DNA of 64,000 nt from Lachnospiraceae bacterium (GCA_017621815.1 JAGASK010000052.1:124001-188000), one strand, 5' to 3'. Positions 53,358 through 63,148 are shown, numbered from the stretch's first letter. Notes: generated by a model from the sequence alone, not told the origin. Program-made: numbers and translations.

Positions 53358-54460
53358 ACCCTTACCTCGAAATCAATTCTTTCCTCTGTCTTCTTATGAA
53401 AAAGAAACACCTTGGCGGGCTTCAATTCAAATCTGACAGATGCAGCTTCAATATTTATTTTATTTTCCGTGCCTACAATGGAACGTACCGTGGGATTTAA
53501 AGAGGCCTTGTTTGTAGAAACCACGCTGATATCACGTCCCATTACTTCCACACCGCTTAAGCTGCAGCAAAAAGGACCATCTTCCTTAAGAAGAAAACCT
53601 TCCGGCCTTATCCCCACATAAACCTCCTGATTCTCCACGCCTGCCACATCAAGCACAGCATCTTCCCCGATAAATAACTGATTATCCCTGACCTGCCCCT
53701 CAAAAACATTGATGGGAGGCGTACCCAGAAACTTTGCAACAAACAGGTTTACAGGGCTGTCATAAACCTCCTGGGGTTTTCCGATCTGCTGGACAACTCC
53801 CTCCTTCATAACCACTATCATATCGGAGATACTCATTGCTTCTTCCTGGTCATGGGTTACGAAAATAGTGGTAATCTTTGTCTCCCTCTGAATTCTTCTG
53901 ATTTCTTCCCTTGTTTGAAGGCGCAGGCGGGCATCGAGATTGGAAAGGGGCTCGTCGAGAAGAAGAACCCGGGGCATTTTCACCAATGCCCGGGCAATGG
54001 CAACACGCTGCTGCTGGCCGCCGGAAAGCTCGCCGGGCTTTCTGTCCATCAACTCGTCGATTTGAACCAGCTTTGCCGCTGCCACTGCTTTCTCAAGCAT
54101 CTCCGGCTTGGACAGCTTGTCCTTTCCCTTCAGATTCTGCAGCGGGAACAAAATATTCTGCTTCACCGTCAAATGGGGATAAAGGGCATAATTTTGAAAT
54201 ACCAGGCCGATTCCTCTGTTTTCCGGCGGCAAATCTGTAACATCATCCTCACCAAAGAGTATTCTGCCGCTGGTGGGCTTTATAAGACCGCTTATCAGAT
54301 TAAGCGTGGTGCTTTTACCGCATCCGGAAGGCCCCAATAAGCCAATCAGCTTACCGTCCGGAATTTTAAAATTAAAATCATTTACCGCAATAACATCCTG
54401 AGGATTTTTTCTGTCGCGGCTCCGAAATTTTTTCGTCAGGTTCTGCAATACAACTTCCAT
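53354..54460 (-). CDS. Sugar ABC transporter ATP-binding protein (MsmK/UgpC-like)
   Basis: A 368-residue CUT1-type ATPase. GPSGCGKST (Walker A, about 44-52), [15 protein letters not shown] (signature), [12 protein letters not shown] (Walker B) and [10 protein letters not shown] (switch His) are intact. A C-terminal TOBE/MalK-like regulatory domain (from about 240) follows. It is the first gene of the operon ATPase-permease-permease-binding protein-GH20, a compact hexosamine oligosaccharide uptake unit. Confidence 0.9.
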   Translation of the reverse strand: MEVVLQNLTKKFRSRDRKNPQDVIAVNDFNFKIPDGKLIGLLGPSGCGKSTTLNLISGLIKPTSGRILFGEDDVTDLPPENRGIGLVFQNYALYPHLTVKQNILFPLQNLKGKDKLSKPEMLEKAVAAAKLVQIDELMDRKPGELSGGQQQRVAIARALVKMPRVLLLDEPLSNLDARLRLQTREEIRRIQRETKITTIFVTHDQEEAMSISDMIVVMKEGVVQQIGKPQEVYDSPVNLFVAKFLGTPPINVFEGQVRDNQLFIGEDAVLDVAGVENQEVYVGIRPEGFLLKEDGPFCCSLSGVEVMGRDISVVSTNKASLNPTVRSIVGTENKINIEAASVRFELKPAKVFLFHKKTEERIDFEVRV

Positions 54461-54507
54461 GTTATACCATACCTTTCCACTACCTGTTTTTTAGCTGTGT
54501 TACACAC

Positions 54508-54536
54508 ATTATAATGAAAAAAAGGGGAAATGTCCA
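54508..54536 (-). promoter_or_regulatory. Predicted promoter of the sugar ABC-GH20 operon
   Basis: Minus-strand TGGACA and perfect TATAAT with a 17-base spacer, about 48 bases before the ATPase start. A small TGTG/CACA inverted pair lies at the expected start point. Confidence 0.6.
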
Positions 54537-54580
54537 TATTATACGGCTTTTGCATTTCACAAACTGCCCCATAGCACAGC

Positions 54581-54612
54581 AAAGGCTCCGGCGCCATCTG
54601 CCGAAGCCTTTA
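54581..54612. terminator. Hairpin downstream of nrdG, possible terminator
   Basis: AAAGGCTCCGGC and GCCGAAGCCTTT form an 11-of-12-bp stem with a seven-base loop. It lies 30 bases after nrdG. Neither strand has a strong T-run, so it may end transcription weakly or act as a 3' stabiliser. Confidence 0.45.
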
Positions 54613-54641
54613 CACTCTTATTTCTTTTATATTCCTTATCC

Positions 54642-55184
54642 TTAATCCTGTTCATGCATCGTTTTGCTCTTCCACAAACAAATCCGGTTCGTTTTCAGAG
54701 TTTCTTTAAGGGCAATCACTCTCTGGTTTGCCGAACCTCGGAATACCAGGCTGATATCCTTTTTTTCCTCAATAAACTCACCGTCCACCAGAACATCAAT
54801 CATGCCCAGCATCCCATCCGTGCATTCACATCTGACGCTTCCTTCAGAGAGCAAATCCTTTTCAAGGGTATACCCTGTATAACACCAGATATCCTTCCCG
54901 GGATAACGCTCCTTTACTTCTTTCAAAAAGGGCGTAAGAGCTTTTTGGTTTTCCACTTCAAAGGGCTCTCCTCCAAGCAGCGTCAGCCCCGAAATATATT
55001 CCGGCTCCAGGTACTTAAGCAGCTCCTCCTGAACTTCCCCGGTAAAAGGTTCCCCATACGCAAAGTTCCAGGTTTCAGGATTAAAACACCCTTTACAATG
55101 GTGGGTGCAGCCGGAGACAAACAGGGAAACCCTGACGCCTTCCCCGTTTGCAATATCATATTTTTTTATTTCCCCGTAGTTCAT
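54642..55184 (-). CDS. nrdG: Anaerobic ribonucleotide reductase activating protein
   Basis: A 180-residue radical SAM enzyme. CTHHCKGC (CxxxCxxC) binds the 4Fe-4S cluster, and LTLLGGEPFEVEN and DIWCYTGYTLE are the SAM-binding parts. It generates the glycyl radical on NrdD. It follows nrdD with no gap (stop at 55185, start at 55184). Confidence 0.92.
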   Translation of the reverse strand: MNYGEIKKYDIANGEGVRVSLFVSGCTHHCKGCFNPETWNFAYGEPFTGEVQEELLKYLEPEYISGLTLLGGEPFEVENQKALTPFLKEVKERYPGKDIWCYTGYTLEKDLLSEGSVRCECTDGMLGMIDVLVDGEFIEEKKDISLVFRGSANQRVIALKETLKTNRICLWKSKTMHEQD

Positions 55185-57341
55185 TTACAAATGTAACACC
55201 CTTTCCTTAATTTCCTGGGTTCTTCCCTGATTCCAGAACTGCGTGCCGATATAGCCGCAGGTTCTTCTTGCCACATTTAAGGTATTCTGGTCGCGGTTGC
55301 CGCATTTCGGACATTCCCAAACCAGCTTGCCGTCATCCTCCACAATCTGAATCTCACCGCTATAGCCGCATGCCTGACAATAATCACTCTTGGTATTCAG
55401 CTCCGCATACATGATATTATCATAAATAAACTTAATCACGCTGAGAACTGCCGGAATATTATTCTGCATATTGGGCACTTCCACATAGCTGATGGCCCCT
55501 CCCTTGGACAAAGCCTGAAAATCCGACTCAAATTTCAGCTTGTCAAAGGCATTGATGGGCTCAGTTACATTGACATGATAACTGTTTGTAATATAGCCTT
55601 TATCCGTTACTCCTTCAATAATTCCGAAACGTCTCTGAAGACATTTCGCAAATTTATAAGTGGTGCTTTCAATAGGTGAGCCATAAATTCCGAAGGCAAT
55701 GTTTGTTTCCTCCGACCATCTGTCGCAGGCTTCATTCATATGCTTCATCACTTCTAAAGCAAAAGGCTTTGCATCCGGATGGGTATGTGATTTTCCAGTC
55801 ATGTATCTGACGCATTCACACAGCCCCGCATAGCCAAGGGAAATGGACGAATATCCGCCGTATAACAGCTTATCGATTGGCTCCCCTTTCTTTAACCTTG
55901 CAAGAGCGCCATACTGCCACAAAATGGGGGCTGCATCCGAAAGTGTTCCCTTCAAACGGTTATGCCGGTACATCAACGCCCTGTAGCAAAGAGCAAGACG
56001 CTCATCAAACACCTTCCAGAATTTATCCATATCTCTGTGGGAAGAAAGAGCCACATCCACCAGATTAATGGTAACAACACCCTGATTGAATCTGCCGTAA
56101 AACTTGTAATTCCCGTTTTCATCCTTCCAGGGAGACAAAGCACTCCTGCAGCCCATAACAGGGAAACAGTTGCCTTCCTTAAGCTCCTTCATTTTCTTTT
56201 CTGATATATAATCGGGAACCAGTCTCCTGGCTGTACATTTTGCCGCCAGCTCTGTGAGATAATAATATTCTGTTCCTTCATTCACATTGTCTTCTTCCAG
56301 CACATAAATCAGCTTCGGAAACGCCGGTGTAATGTAAGTGCCGCTTTCATTCTTGACCCCCAGAATACGCTGGTTCAGCATCTCTTCGATTACAAGGGCC
56401 AAATCCTTCTTCTCCTGCTCACTTTTTGCCTCATTCAGGTACATAAATACAGTAAGGAAAGGAGCCTGTCCATTGGTGGTCATGAGCGTAATCACCTGAT
56501 ACTGGATTGTCTGCACACCTTTTTCAATTTCCTTGCGCAGACGCTTTTCCACAATTTTATTAATAACCTCTTCGGAAGGCATATTTCCCATAGCCTGTGC
56601 GTCTTCCGTCACTTCTTTTCTGATTTTCTCCCTTGAAACCTGTACAAAAGGTACCAGATGCGCCAGAGAAATACTCTGTCCGCCATACTGGTTGCTGGCT
56701 ACCTGGGCAATTATCTGCATGGCGATATTGCATGCGGTAGAAAAGCTGTGAGGCTTATCGATAAAAGTCTCGCTGATTACCGTACCGTTCTGCAGCATAT
56801 CCTCCAGATTTACCAAATCACAGTTATGCATATGCTGGGCAAAATAATCCGCATCATGAAAATGAATCAGCCCTTCCTGGTCGGCTTTTACGATTTCTTC
56901 AGGCAGCAAAAGACGCCTTGTCAAATCCTTGCTGACCTCACCTGCCATATAGTCACGCTGTACGCTGTTGATAATGGGGTCTTTATTGGAATTTTCCTGC
57001 ATGACTTCTTCATTATTGCACTCAATCAGGGACAGAATCCTGTCATCTGTAGTATTGCTTTTTCTTACCAAAGACCTTGTATAACGATATTTCACATAGC
57101 ACCTTGCCACATTGAAGGCGCCCTGTGCCATAATCTGATTTTCAACCATATCCTGCATTTCCTCTACGGAAATGGCACGGTTCATCTTGCTGCATTTAAA
57201 ATTAATATACTCGGCAATTTCCTCAATCTGCTCCTCAGTCAGTTCTTCCCTGAGGGCAGCTTTGTTTGCCTTGGCAATAGCAGCCACAATTTTCTTAATA
57301 TCAAAATTTACTTCTGAACCGTTTCTCTTAATAACCTTCAT
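55185..57341 (-). CDS. nrdD: Anaerobic ribonucleoside-triphosphate reductase
   Basis: A 718-residue class III reductase, making dNTPs without oxygen. An N-terminal ATP-cone (KVIKRNGSEVNFDIKK onward) gives allosteric control. The C terminus has zinc cysteines (CQACGYSG and CPKCG) and the glycyl radical segment RRTCGYIGTQFWNQGR. The start MKVIKRNGS has AGGAGGGG ahead, so the longer frame to 57476 is rejected. A NrdR-like box lies 130 bases upstream. Confidence 0.92.
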   Translation of the reverse strand: MKVIKRNGSEVNFDIKKIVAAIAKANKAALREELTEEQIEEIAEYINFKCSKMNRAISVEEMQDMVENQIMAQGAFNVARCYVKYRYTRSLVRKSNTTDDRILSLIECNNEEVMQENSNKDPIINSVQRDYMAGEVSKDLTRRLLLPEEIVKADQEGLIHFHDADYFAQHMHNCDLVNLEDMLQNGTVISETFIDKPHSFSTACNIAMQIIAQVASNQYGGQSISLAHLVPFVQVSREKIRKEVTEDAQAMGNMPSEEVINKIVEKRLRKEIEKGVQTIQYQVITLMTTNGQAPFLTVFMYLNEAKSEQEKKDLALVIEEMLNQRILGVKNESGTYITPAFPKLIYVLEEDNVNEGTEYYYLTELAAKCTARRLVPDYISEKKMKELKEGNCFPVMGCRSALSPWKDENGNYKFYGRFNQGVVTINLVDVALSSHRDMDKFWKVFDERLALCYRALMYRHNRLKGTLSDAAPILWQYGALARLKKGEPIDKLLYGGYSSISLGYAGLCECVRYMTGKSHTHPDAKPFALEVMKHMNEACDRWSEETNIAFGIYGSPIESTTYKFAKCLQRRFGIIEGVTDKGYITNSYHVNVTEPINAFDKLKFESDFQALSKGGAISYVEVPNMQNNIPAVLSVIKFIYDNIMYAELNTKSDYCQACGYSGEIQIVEDDGKLVWECPKCGNRDQNTLNVARRTCGYIGTQFWNQGRTQEIKERVLHL

Positions 57342-57470
57342 GGAACCCCTCCTAATATAAATAACCGAGAAAACACAGGCTTCTCTCTTCCTGTTTTTTA
57401 TGTCGGTATACATTAGTATGCCACAGCAATAATAAAAAAGCTGTTGTATAAACCACAATTTTGAATTAAA

Positions 57471-57486
57471 ATACAAGATATAGTGT
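57471..57486 (-). promoter_or_regulatory. NrdR-box-like sequence
   Basis: ACACTATATCTTGTAT on the minus strand agrees with the 16-bp NrdR consensus (ACACWATATATWGTGT type) except near the right end. Only one box is visible, while NrdR usually uses two. It lies between nrdD and the divergent Crp/Fnr-type gene, so it may affect both. Confidence 0.45.
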
Positions 57487-57510
57487 TTTGTCTAAGAAAG
57501 GATTCAAGAT

Positions 57511-58155
57511 ATGGAGCAGAAAAACCGCTATTTTTTAAGCAGTCAGGAGCTTGATTTTATTGTAAAAACTTTAAATCCCACCATCAGAAAATATAACCGC
57601 GGGGAATTATTGTACAAAAAAAGTTCATCTGAAAAAAGACTGTTCTTTCTCCTTAGCGGCACTGTCTATTTGGCGGTTGAAAATGAGTTTGAAGGCAGGC
57701 AGATTCTGGAATATTTTGTAAAAGGACAGGTTTTGTGCCACGATATGCTGATTCAGCCCAACAACGGCAACTGCTATGCTGTTGCCAAATATCCCTGCAC
57801 TGCTGCCCTTGTATCCTATGAAAAAGTAGAAAAATACAGACAAATACATCAGGATGCCGCCCTTGACTATCTGCCCGCATTTATTTTTAAGTCTTCCGCT
57901 GCAATCATGCAGCAGCACTGCCATATCCTACAGCAGAAAACTATCCGTAATAAGCTTCTTACTTTCCTGTATTGTCAGGCACAGCGCCAGAATACCTTCA
58001 CTGTCAGGCTTCCGCTTCCTTACTCTGATTTAGCGGACTATCTGACTGTTGACAGAAGCGCTTTGATGAAGGAAATCAGCAGGCTGTGCTCGGAAGGTAT
58101 TATAGAAAAAGACTCCCATCAGATTACCCTGCTTACTACCACTCCCTGCATTTGA
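57511..58155 (+). CDS. Crp/Fnr-family transcriptional regulator
   Basis: A 214-residue protein. An N-terminal cyclic-nucleotide-binding-like beta-roll (KYNRGELLYKKSSSEKRLFFLLSG) is followed by a dimer helix and a C-terminal winged HTH (YSDLADYLTVDRSALMKEIS). No Fnr-type cysteine cluster is seen. It diverges from nrdD, and its 3' end overlaps the convergent ABC permease gene by 20 bases. Effector unknown. Confidence 0.85.
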   Translation: MEQKNRYFLSSQELDFIVKTLNPTIRKYNRGELLYKKSSSEKRLFFLLSGTVYLAVENEFEGRQILEYFVKGQVLCHDMLIQPNNGNCYAVAKYPCTAALVSYEKVEKYRQIHQDAALDYLPAFIFKSSAAIMQQHCHILQQKTIRNKLLTFLYCQAQRQNTFTVRLPLPYSDLADYLTVDRSALMKEISRLCSEGIIEKDSHQITLLTTTPCI

Positions 58156-58771
58156 CCATTTTCAGGGATATCGCATAGGATACAGCAAGCGCCAGCACAC
58201 AGATGCAGGCAGAAACGCCCATCAGCACCGGTGGATTTTCTGTCATTTTTTCCAGCGGCCTGCCCGAATACTCAAACATCTTAAGCACTCCTGTGAGAAT
58301 AACCGCCGCGCCCAGAACAGTGCCAATATAAACATACCTTGCCTTTTCCACGCCCAGCTTAAAATTAACGGGAAGCATAACCGCATAAGCAATTACAAAC
58401 AGCACCGCAGTTATTATAAGCCCTTCCCATTCAAACGAACCCATGCCGCCAAAAAGTGTAACCAGAACCAGATTAAGTAAAAATCCTGCAGCGGTTCCTG
58501 CCGCTACTGCCAGAAGCAGTAAAAGATATTTTTCCCTGACCATTCCCCTGGCGCCGGCAGGCGTGGCAATACTCCATCTGTCAAAATGCACCGCTTCATC
58601 CAGGCTCAGCGTACTTAAGACCAGCATTCCGCCCAGTATAATAGCATACATAACCAGAAACGACATATTTTTCATAAAAACCGCCCAGCCCGCCATTAAT
58701 ACAAACACAATTACGTATTGCTTCGCATAACCCTTCATGGTATATAAATCCTTTAATAATAATCCTTTCAT
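58136..58771 (-). CDS. ABC-2 type transporter permease
   Basis: A 211-residue membrane protein with six predicted helices, of the ABC-2 type found with GntR-YtrA regulators. LLKDLYTMKGYAKQY at the N terminus is the typical amphipathic start. It overlaps the ATPase gene by four bases. Exported substrate unknown, with drug, lipid or antimicrobial peptide possible. Confidence 0.8.
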   Translation of the reverse strand: MKGLLLKDLYTMKGYAKQYVIVFVLMAGWAVFMKNMSFLVMYAIILGGMLVLSTLSLDEAVHFDRWSIATPAGARGMVREKYLLLLLAVAAGTAAGFLLNLVLVTLFGGMGSFEWEGLIITAVLFVIAYAVMLPVNFKLGVEKARYVYIGTVLGAAVILTGVLKMFEYSGRPLEKMTENPPVLMGVSACICVLALAVSYAISLKMVKCREW

Positions 58772-59673
58772 AGCTGCACCTCATTCTTTACCATATACAC
58801 AAGTATATCTTCAATCGTAACCTTATCCAGCACCGGCCTTGCATCCCGGGGGCTTTCCATCAAAGCTTCCAGACCGTCATTTTCAAACAAAGCCCTGTCT
58901 TTAACAAGAACACTGGTCTCAAAAGCATTTTCCCATTTTCCTTTTATCAATTCCTCCGGTATTCTCGCTGCCTGCTGCCCGGTACATCTTACAATTCCGT
59001 AATTGTAAATCAGTTCATCCTTATTTTCATAAAGCAAAAGCTTCCCTTTGTGAATCAGCATAATGTAGTCTGCGATTTTTTCTATATCAGAAGTAATATG
59101 GGAGGAAATAAAAACCGCATGCTGTTCATCCTCCACAAACTCCCGGAAAATATCAAGAATTTCGTTTCGCACCACCGGATCCAGGCCGCCGGTTGCCTCA
59201 TCCAGAATAAGAATCCTGCTGTCATGGGACAAAGCTGCCGCAATGGAAAGCTTCATTTTCATTCCCTTGGACAGCTCCTTTACCTTTTTATTTAAAGGCA
59301 GCTCAAAGCGGTTAAGATAACCCGAAAACCGCTGCTCATCCCAGGTCCGGAAAATATATTTCATGCATTTACTGATATTCTTAATCCGAAGCTCCGCAGG
59401 GAAATTACATTCATCAAAAACAACTCCCGTATACTCTCTCCAGTCATCTCCGCCGGCTTCTTCCCTTACATTATGCCCCGCCACATAGATTTCACCTTCT
59501 TCAACAGGCAAAAGCCCGAGCATTGCCTTTATTGTGGTGCTCTTTCCCGCTCCGTTTTCCCCGACAAAACCTACAACACAGCCCCAGGGTATCTGAAAGC
59601 TGATATTCTTCAGGCAAAAGCCGTTATAGCGCTTCGTCAAATTCTTTACATCAACTGCATTTTGTGTAATCAT
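58768..59673 (-). CDS. ABC transporter ATP-binding protein (YtrB-like)
   Basis: A 301-residue ATPase with GENGAGKST (Walker A), ELSKGMKMKLSIAAAL (signature, modified), ILILDEATGGLD (Walker B) and FISSHITSDIE (switch His). The C-terminal extension matches transporters of the YtrB type. It pairs with the downstream permease and follows the GntR gene by three bases. Confidence 0.88.
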   Translation of the reverse strand: MITQNAVDVKNLTKRYNGFCLKNISFQIPWGCVVGFVGENGAGKSTTIKAMLGLLPVEEGEIYVAGHNVREEAGGDDWREYTGVVFDECNFPAELRIKNISKCMKYIFRTWDEQRFSGYLNRFELPLNKKVKELSKGMKMKLSIAAALSHDSRILILDEATGGLDPVVRNEILDIFREFVEDEQHAVFISSHITSDIEKIADYIMLIHKGKLLLYENKDELIYNYGIVRCTGQQAARIPEELIKGKWENAFETSVLVKDRALFENDGLEALMESPRDARPVLDKVTIEDILVYMVKNEVQL

Positions 59674-59676
59674 AAT

Positions 59677-60051
59677 TTATCCTTCCTGATATAAAATATC
59701 TATCATTTCTTCAATTTCCGTCCGGCTGATACCGCTTTGTCCCGCCAGGGAAACTGCCTCTGTCAGTAACATTTCAATCTGCTTCAGCTTCTCTTCCCTT
59801 ATCAGCCTTGTATCCGCCGCCTTAATAAAGCTTCCTTTTCCTACAACCGTCGTTATAAAGCCGTCACGCTCCAAATCCTCATATGCTCTTTTGGTAGTTA
59901 TCACGCTGATTCGCAGTTCCTTTGCCAGTGTCCGCATAGACGGCAGGGCATCCCCTTCCTTTAACTGTCCGTTCATCACCATGTTCTTAATTTGTCCGGT
60001 AATCTGCTCATAGATAGGTTTATCACCGGTATTGCTGATTATTATGTTCAT
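59677..60051 (-). CDS. GntR-family regulator (YtrA subfamily)
   Basis: A 124-residue short GntR protein. KPIYEQITGQIKNMV, LPSMRTLAKELRISVITTKRAYEDLERDGFI (two stretches) form the winged HTH; the small C-terminal helices replace a ligand domain, as in YtrA. AGAGG before the ATG at 60051 decides the start. It is the first gene of a regulator-ATPase-permease operon and its promoter carries a palindrome, so it probably represses itself. Confidence 0.88.
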   Translation of the reverse strand: MNIIISNTGDKPIYEQITGQIKNMVMNGQLKEGDALPSMRTLAKELRISVITTKRAYEDLERDGFITTVVGKGSFIKAADTRLIREEKLKQIEMLLTEAVSLAGQSGISRTEIEEMIDILYQEG

Positions 60052-60098
60052 TAGCCACCTCTTAAACTTATCGGGAATTCCGTTTATGTGTTTATATA

Positions 60099-60130
60099 AT
60101 GTATATATCATATATATACATTATTGTCAA
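60099..60130 (-). promoter_or_regulatory. GntR operon promoter with palindromic operator
   Basis: Minus-strand TTGACA (60125-60130) and TATATA are 17 bases apart. ATGTATATAT and ATATATACAT (60099-60121) form a perfect 10-bp inverted pair with a three-base centre covering the spacer and -10. This is a good operator for the YtrA-like protein. Confidence 0.6.
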
Positions 60131-60198
60131 TATAATATTCCTGCTATTTCTGCATGGTTGAATCATTATATCTTTATAATATAAAATCCGCAGTGCTC

Positions 60199-60227
60199 TT
60201 GACATTACCGTTTTTCTGCGATAGCAT
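60199..60227 (+). promoter_or_regulatory. Possible promoter for the MATE genes
   Basis: TTGACA and TAGCAT with a 17-base spacer, about 110 bases before the first MATE start. The -10 is weak. An ATAGC/GCTAT inverted pair lies over it. Confidence 0.35.
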
Positions 60228-60334
60228 AGCAATACCGCTATTATTTCAGGTTATTTGAATAAGTATTTCGGGTTATATTTGACAGAAGATTTGTGCTCAT
60301 GACGGAGCTGTGATGACAGGAGTGAAAGGCCGAT

Positions 60335-61735
60335 ATGTTAAAAAAATTCAGGAAAAAATTTATAGGAGATAAAGAATTTTACCGCTATGTACTGCTCTTG
60401 GCAGTTCCCATGATTGTCCAGAACGCTATTACCAGCTTTGTAAGTTTTCTCGACAATATTATGGTAGGTCAGATTGGTACGGAACAAATGTCAGGTGTTG
60501 CCATTGTCAATCAGCTGATGTTTGTTTTTAATGTCTGCATTTTCGGCGGTGTTTCCGGCGCCGGTATTTTCGGCACCCAGTTTTACGGCAAAGGCGACCA
60601 TGAAGGCCAGAAATATACCTTCCGCTTTAAGCTCTATGCCTGCCTTTCCATAACAGCTATTGCGCTTTTGCTTTTCGGCTTTTTGGATACCCAGCTGATT
60701 TCCCTTTATTTAAGCGACAGCGGAAGTGTGGGCGACGTTACCCTTGCCCTTAAATACGGAAAAGAATATCTGGCAATTATGATAATCGGGCTGATTCCCT
60801 TTGCGGTAGGCCAGACCTATATTAACACCATCCGTGAAACCGGCCAGACCATGATTCCCATGCTGGCAAGTGCCGCCGCCGTTTTCACCAATCTGATTTT
60901 GGATTATGTGCTGATTTTCGGTATATTCGGCATCCCTGCCATGGGAGTTCGCGGTGCCGCCATTGCCACTGTTATTGCCAGATTTGTAGAGTGTCTGACA
61001 GTGATGATATGGACCCATACCCATACCTCCCAAAACCTCTATATTATCGGCGCTTACAAAGGCTTTGGCATTCCTAAGTCCATCCTGATTGATGTAATTA
61101 AAAAAGGAACGCCCCTGATGCTGAATGAAATGTTCTGGGCCGCAGGTATGGCAGTCATTTCCCAGTGCTATGCCGTCCGGGGGCTTGAGGTAGTAGCCGC
61201 CCAAAACATTTCTTCCACCATCAGCAACCTTTTTAATATCGTATATCTGCAGCTTGGCGGCTGTATATCCATTGTGGTGGGACAGCTTCTGGGCGCAGGT
61301 AAGATTGAAGAAGCAAAGGATGCCGACAACAAGATGATTTTCTTCAGTGTGGCATGCTGTGCGGGAATTTCAGTTATCATGATAATGCTGGGAAGGCTTT
61401 TCCCCGCCATATACAACACGGAAGCAAGCATCAAGGAACTGGCAAGGATTTTTATTATTATATCAGCTCTTGCCATGCCCCTTTGTGCATTTTCCCACTG
61501 TACCTATTTCACTTTGCGCTCCGGCGGCAAAACAGGCGTTACCTTCCTGTTTGACAGCGTATATACCTGGGTGCTTATTATTCCTTTTGCTACCGTCTTG
61601 TCCCGCCATACCACGCTGCCCATTACCACCGTTTTCTTCCTGGTACAGTTTACGGAAATTATAAAAGTAGTCATCGGCTTCTTTATGGTAAGGAGCGGCG
61701 TCTGGATGCAGAATATCGTAGGTGGAAATGATTAA
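60335..61735 (+). CDS. MATE-family efflux transporter
   Basis: A 466-residue 12-helix protein of the MATE/NorM-DinF group. YVLLLAVPMIVQNAITSFVS near the N terminus and GVSGAGIFGTQFYGKGD are family features, and internal duplication is visible. AAAGG five bases before the ATG gives the start. It exports cationic drugs or metabolites in exchange for H+ or Na+. It is followed after three bases by a second MATE gene. Confidence 0.88.
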   Translation: MLKKFRKKFIGDKEFYRYVLLLAVPMIVQNAITSFVSFLDNIMVGQIGTEQMSGVAIVNQLMFVFNVCIFGGVSGAGIFGTQFYGKGDHEGQKYTFRFKLYACLSITAIALLLFGFLDTQLISLYLSDSGSVGDVTLALKYGKEYLAIMIIGLIPFAVGQTYINTIRETGQTMIPMLASAAAVFTNLILDYVLIFGIFGIPAMGVRGAAIATVIARFVECLTVMIWTHTHTSQNLYIIGAYKGFGIPKSILIDVIKKGTPLMLNEMFWAAGMAVISQCYAVRGLEVVAAQNISSTISNLFNIVYLQLGGCISIVVGQLLGAGKIEEAKDADNKMIFFSVACCAGISVIMIMLGRLFPAIYNTEASIKELARIFIIISALAMPLCAFSHCTYFTLRSGGKTGVTFLFDSVYTWVLIIPFATVLSRHTTLPITTVFFLVQFTEIIKVVIGFFMVRSGVWMQNIVGGND

Positions 61736-61738
61736 GTT

Positions 61739-63148
61739 ATGAAAGCAAAAGAAAAACCCATAAATGATTTCGGGAAGGATTCTATTCCCGTCCTTGTTTT
61801 AAAAATTTCTCTTCCTTTTATGTTTGCGCAGTTTGTCAATGTCCTCTACAGCATTGTTGACCGCATATTTATAGGAAATATTCAAGGCACCGGTACAACT
61901 GCTTTGGCCGGTGCCGGTGTCTGTGCACCTATTATCACGCTTCTTTCCTCTTTTGCCACCTTAATCGGCATTGGAGGTTCCGTCATATTCTCCATCCGCT
62001 TAGGGGCAAATGACCGCAGGCACGCAAAAACTATACTTGCAGACAGCTTCAGTATGCTTTTATTATTTTCAGCATTTCTGACCGTTTTCTTTCTCTTAAT
62101 AAAGCAGCAGCTTCTTCACTGGTTCGGCGCAAGCACAGCCACCTTTCCCTACGCTGACACCTACCTGACTATTTATACTCTGGGTACATTTTTTGCCCTG
62201 CTTTCCATGGGTATGAATTATTTTATTACCGCCCAGGGATTTCCCGGGCTCGGAATGATGACCACGTTAATCGGAGCCGTTATTAATACGCTGCTGGATC
62301 CCATTTTCATTTTCCTTTTTCACATGGGAATTGCAGGAGCTGCCCTGGCAACGGTTATTGCCCAATTCTGCTCCTGCCTTTTCGTTCTTATGACCCTGAA
62401 AAGCAAAAAGATGCCGATTCCTCTCAGCCTTTGCAAACCGGAATGGCATCTTTCACTGCGTATTATACAAATGGGGCTTTCCCCTTTTTTAATTCTGGCC
62501 ACAGACAGCATCATTATAATTGCTTTAAATGCTGTTTTACAGCATTTCGGAGGGCCTAAAGACGGAGATACCCTGATTACCTGTGCAACCATTGTCCAAA
62601 GCTATATGCTGCTCATCACTTCTCCCATGCTGGGACTTACAGGCGGTTCCCAGCCTTTAATCAGCTATAATTACGGAGCCTCCAGGCCGGACCGGATTCG
62701 CAAAACGGTCTTTTATGTGCTGCTGCTCTGCATTTTGTTTACCTCATTCATGTTCCTTGTTTCAAGAGCCCTGCCCCTTTACTTTGTAAAAATCTTTACA
62801 GATAATCCGGAACATATAGAATTATCTGTCTGGGGAATCAGGGTATTCACTCTTATGATTATTCCCTTAAGCTTCCAGTATGTGCTTGTGGATGCCCTGA
62901 CTGCTTTATCCTTAACCAGATTATCCTTATGCCTTTCCTTGTTCCGAAAAATCAATTATTTTGCTGCAACCTGCATTTTTCCGATACTTATGACTCCCAA
63001 AGCCGCCTTCTATGCAGAACCCTGGGCAGACGGAATTGCCGCCGTCTGTTCCTCAGCTGCATTTTATCATATTTACAAGCGCTATTTAAAAGGCAGCGGA
63101 AACCTTTCCCAAATGCACCGTAGGAAAAAACGGCAGACTTCCGCCTGA
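61739..63148 (+). CDS. MATE-family efflux transporter (second copy)
   Basis: A 469-residue 12-helix MATE protein. LKISLPFMFAQFVNVLYSIV and the early GNIQGTGTTALAGAGV segment are typical. It is only distantly similar to the preceding MATE, so it is not a recent duplicate. The pair may act on different substrates or as a heteromer. The C-terminal tail is basic. Confidence 0.88.
   Translation: MKAKEKPINDFGKDSIPVLVLKISLPFMFAQFVNVLYSIVDRIFIGNIQGTGTTALAGAGVCAPIITLLSSFATLIGIGGSVIFSIRLGANDRRHAKTILADSFSMLLLFSAFLTVFFLLIKQQLLHWFGASTATFPYADTYLTIYTLGTFFALLSMGMNYFITAQGFPGLGMMTTLIGAVINTLLDPIFIFLFHMGIAGAALATVIAQFCSCLFVLMTLKSKKMPIPLSLCKPEWHLSLRIIQMGLSPFLILATDSIIIIALNAVLQHFGGPKDGDTLITCATIVQSYMLLITSPMLGLTGGSQPLISYNYGASRPDRIRKTVFYVLLLCILFTSFMFLVSRALPLYFVKIFTDNPEHIELSVWGIRVFTLMIIPLSFQYVLVDALTALSLTRLSLCLSLFRKINYFAATCIFPILMTPKAAFYAEPWADGIAAVCSSAAFYHIYKRYLKGSGNLSQMHRRKKRQTSA

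Noticed and set aside
54654-55196. 180-codon plus-strand open frame opposite nrdG
   Set aside because: nrdG has intact radical SAM motifs on the minus strand; this frame has no family features.
60710-61204. 164-codon minus-strand open frame
   Set aside because: Antisense to the first MATE gene; Gly/His-rich composition typical of a shadow frame.
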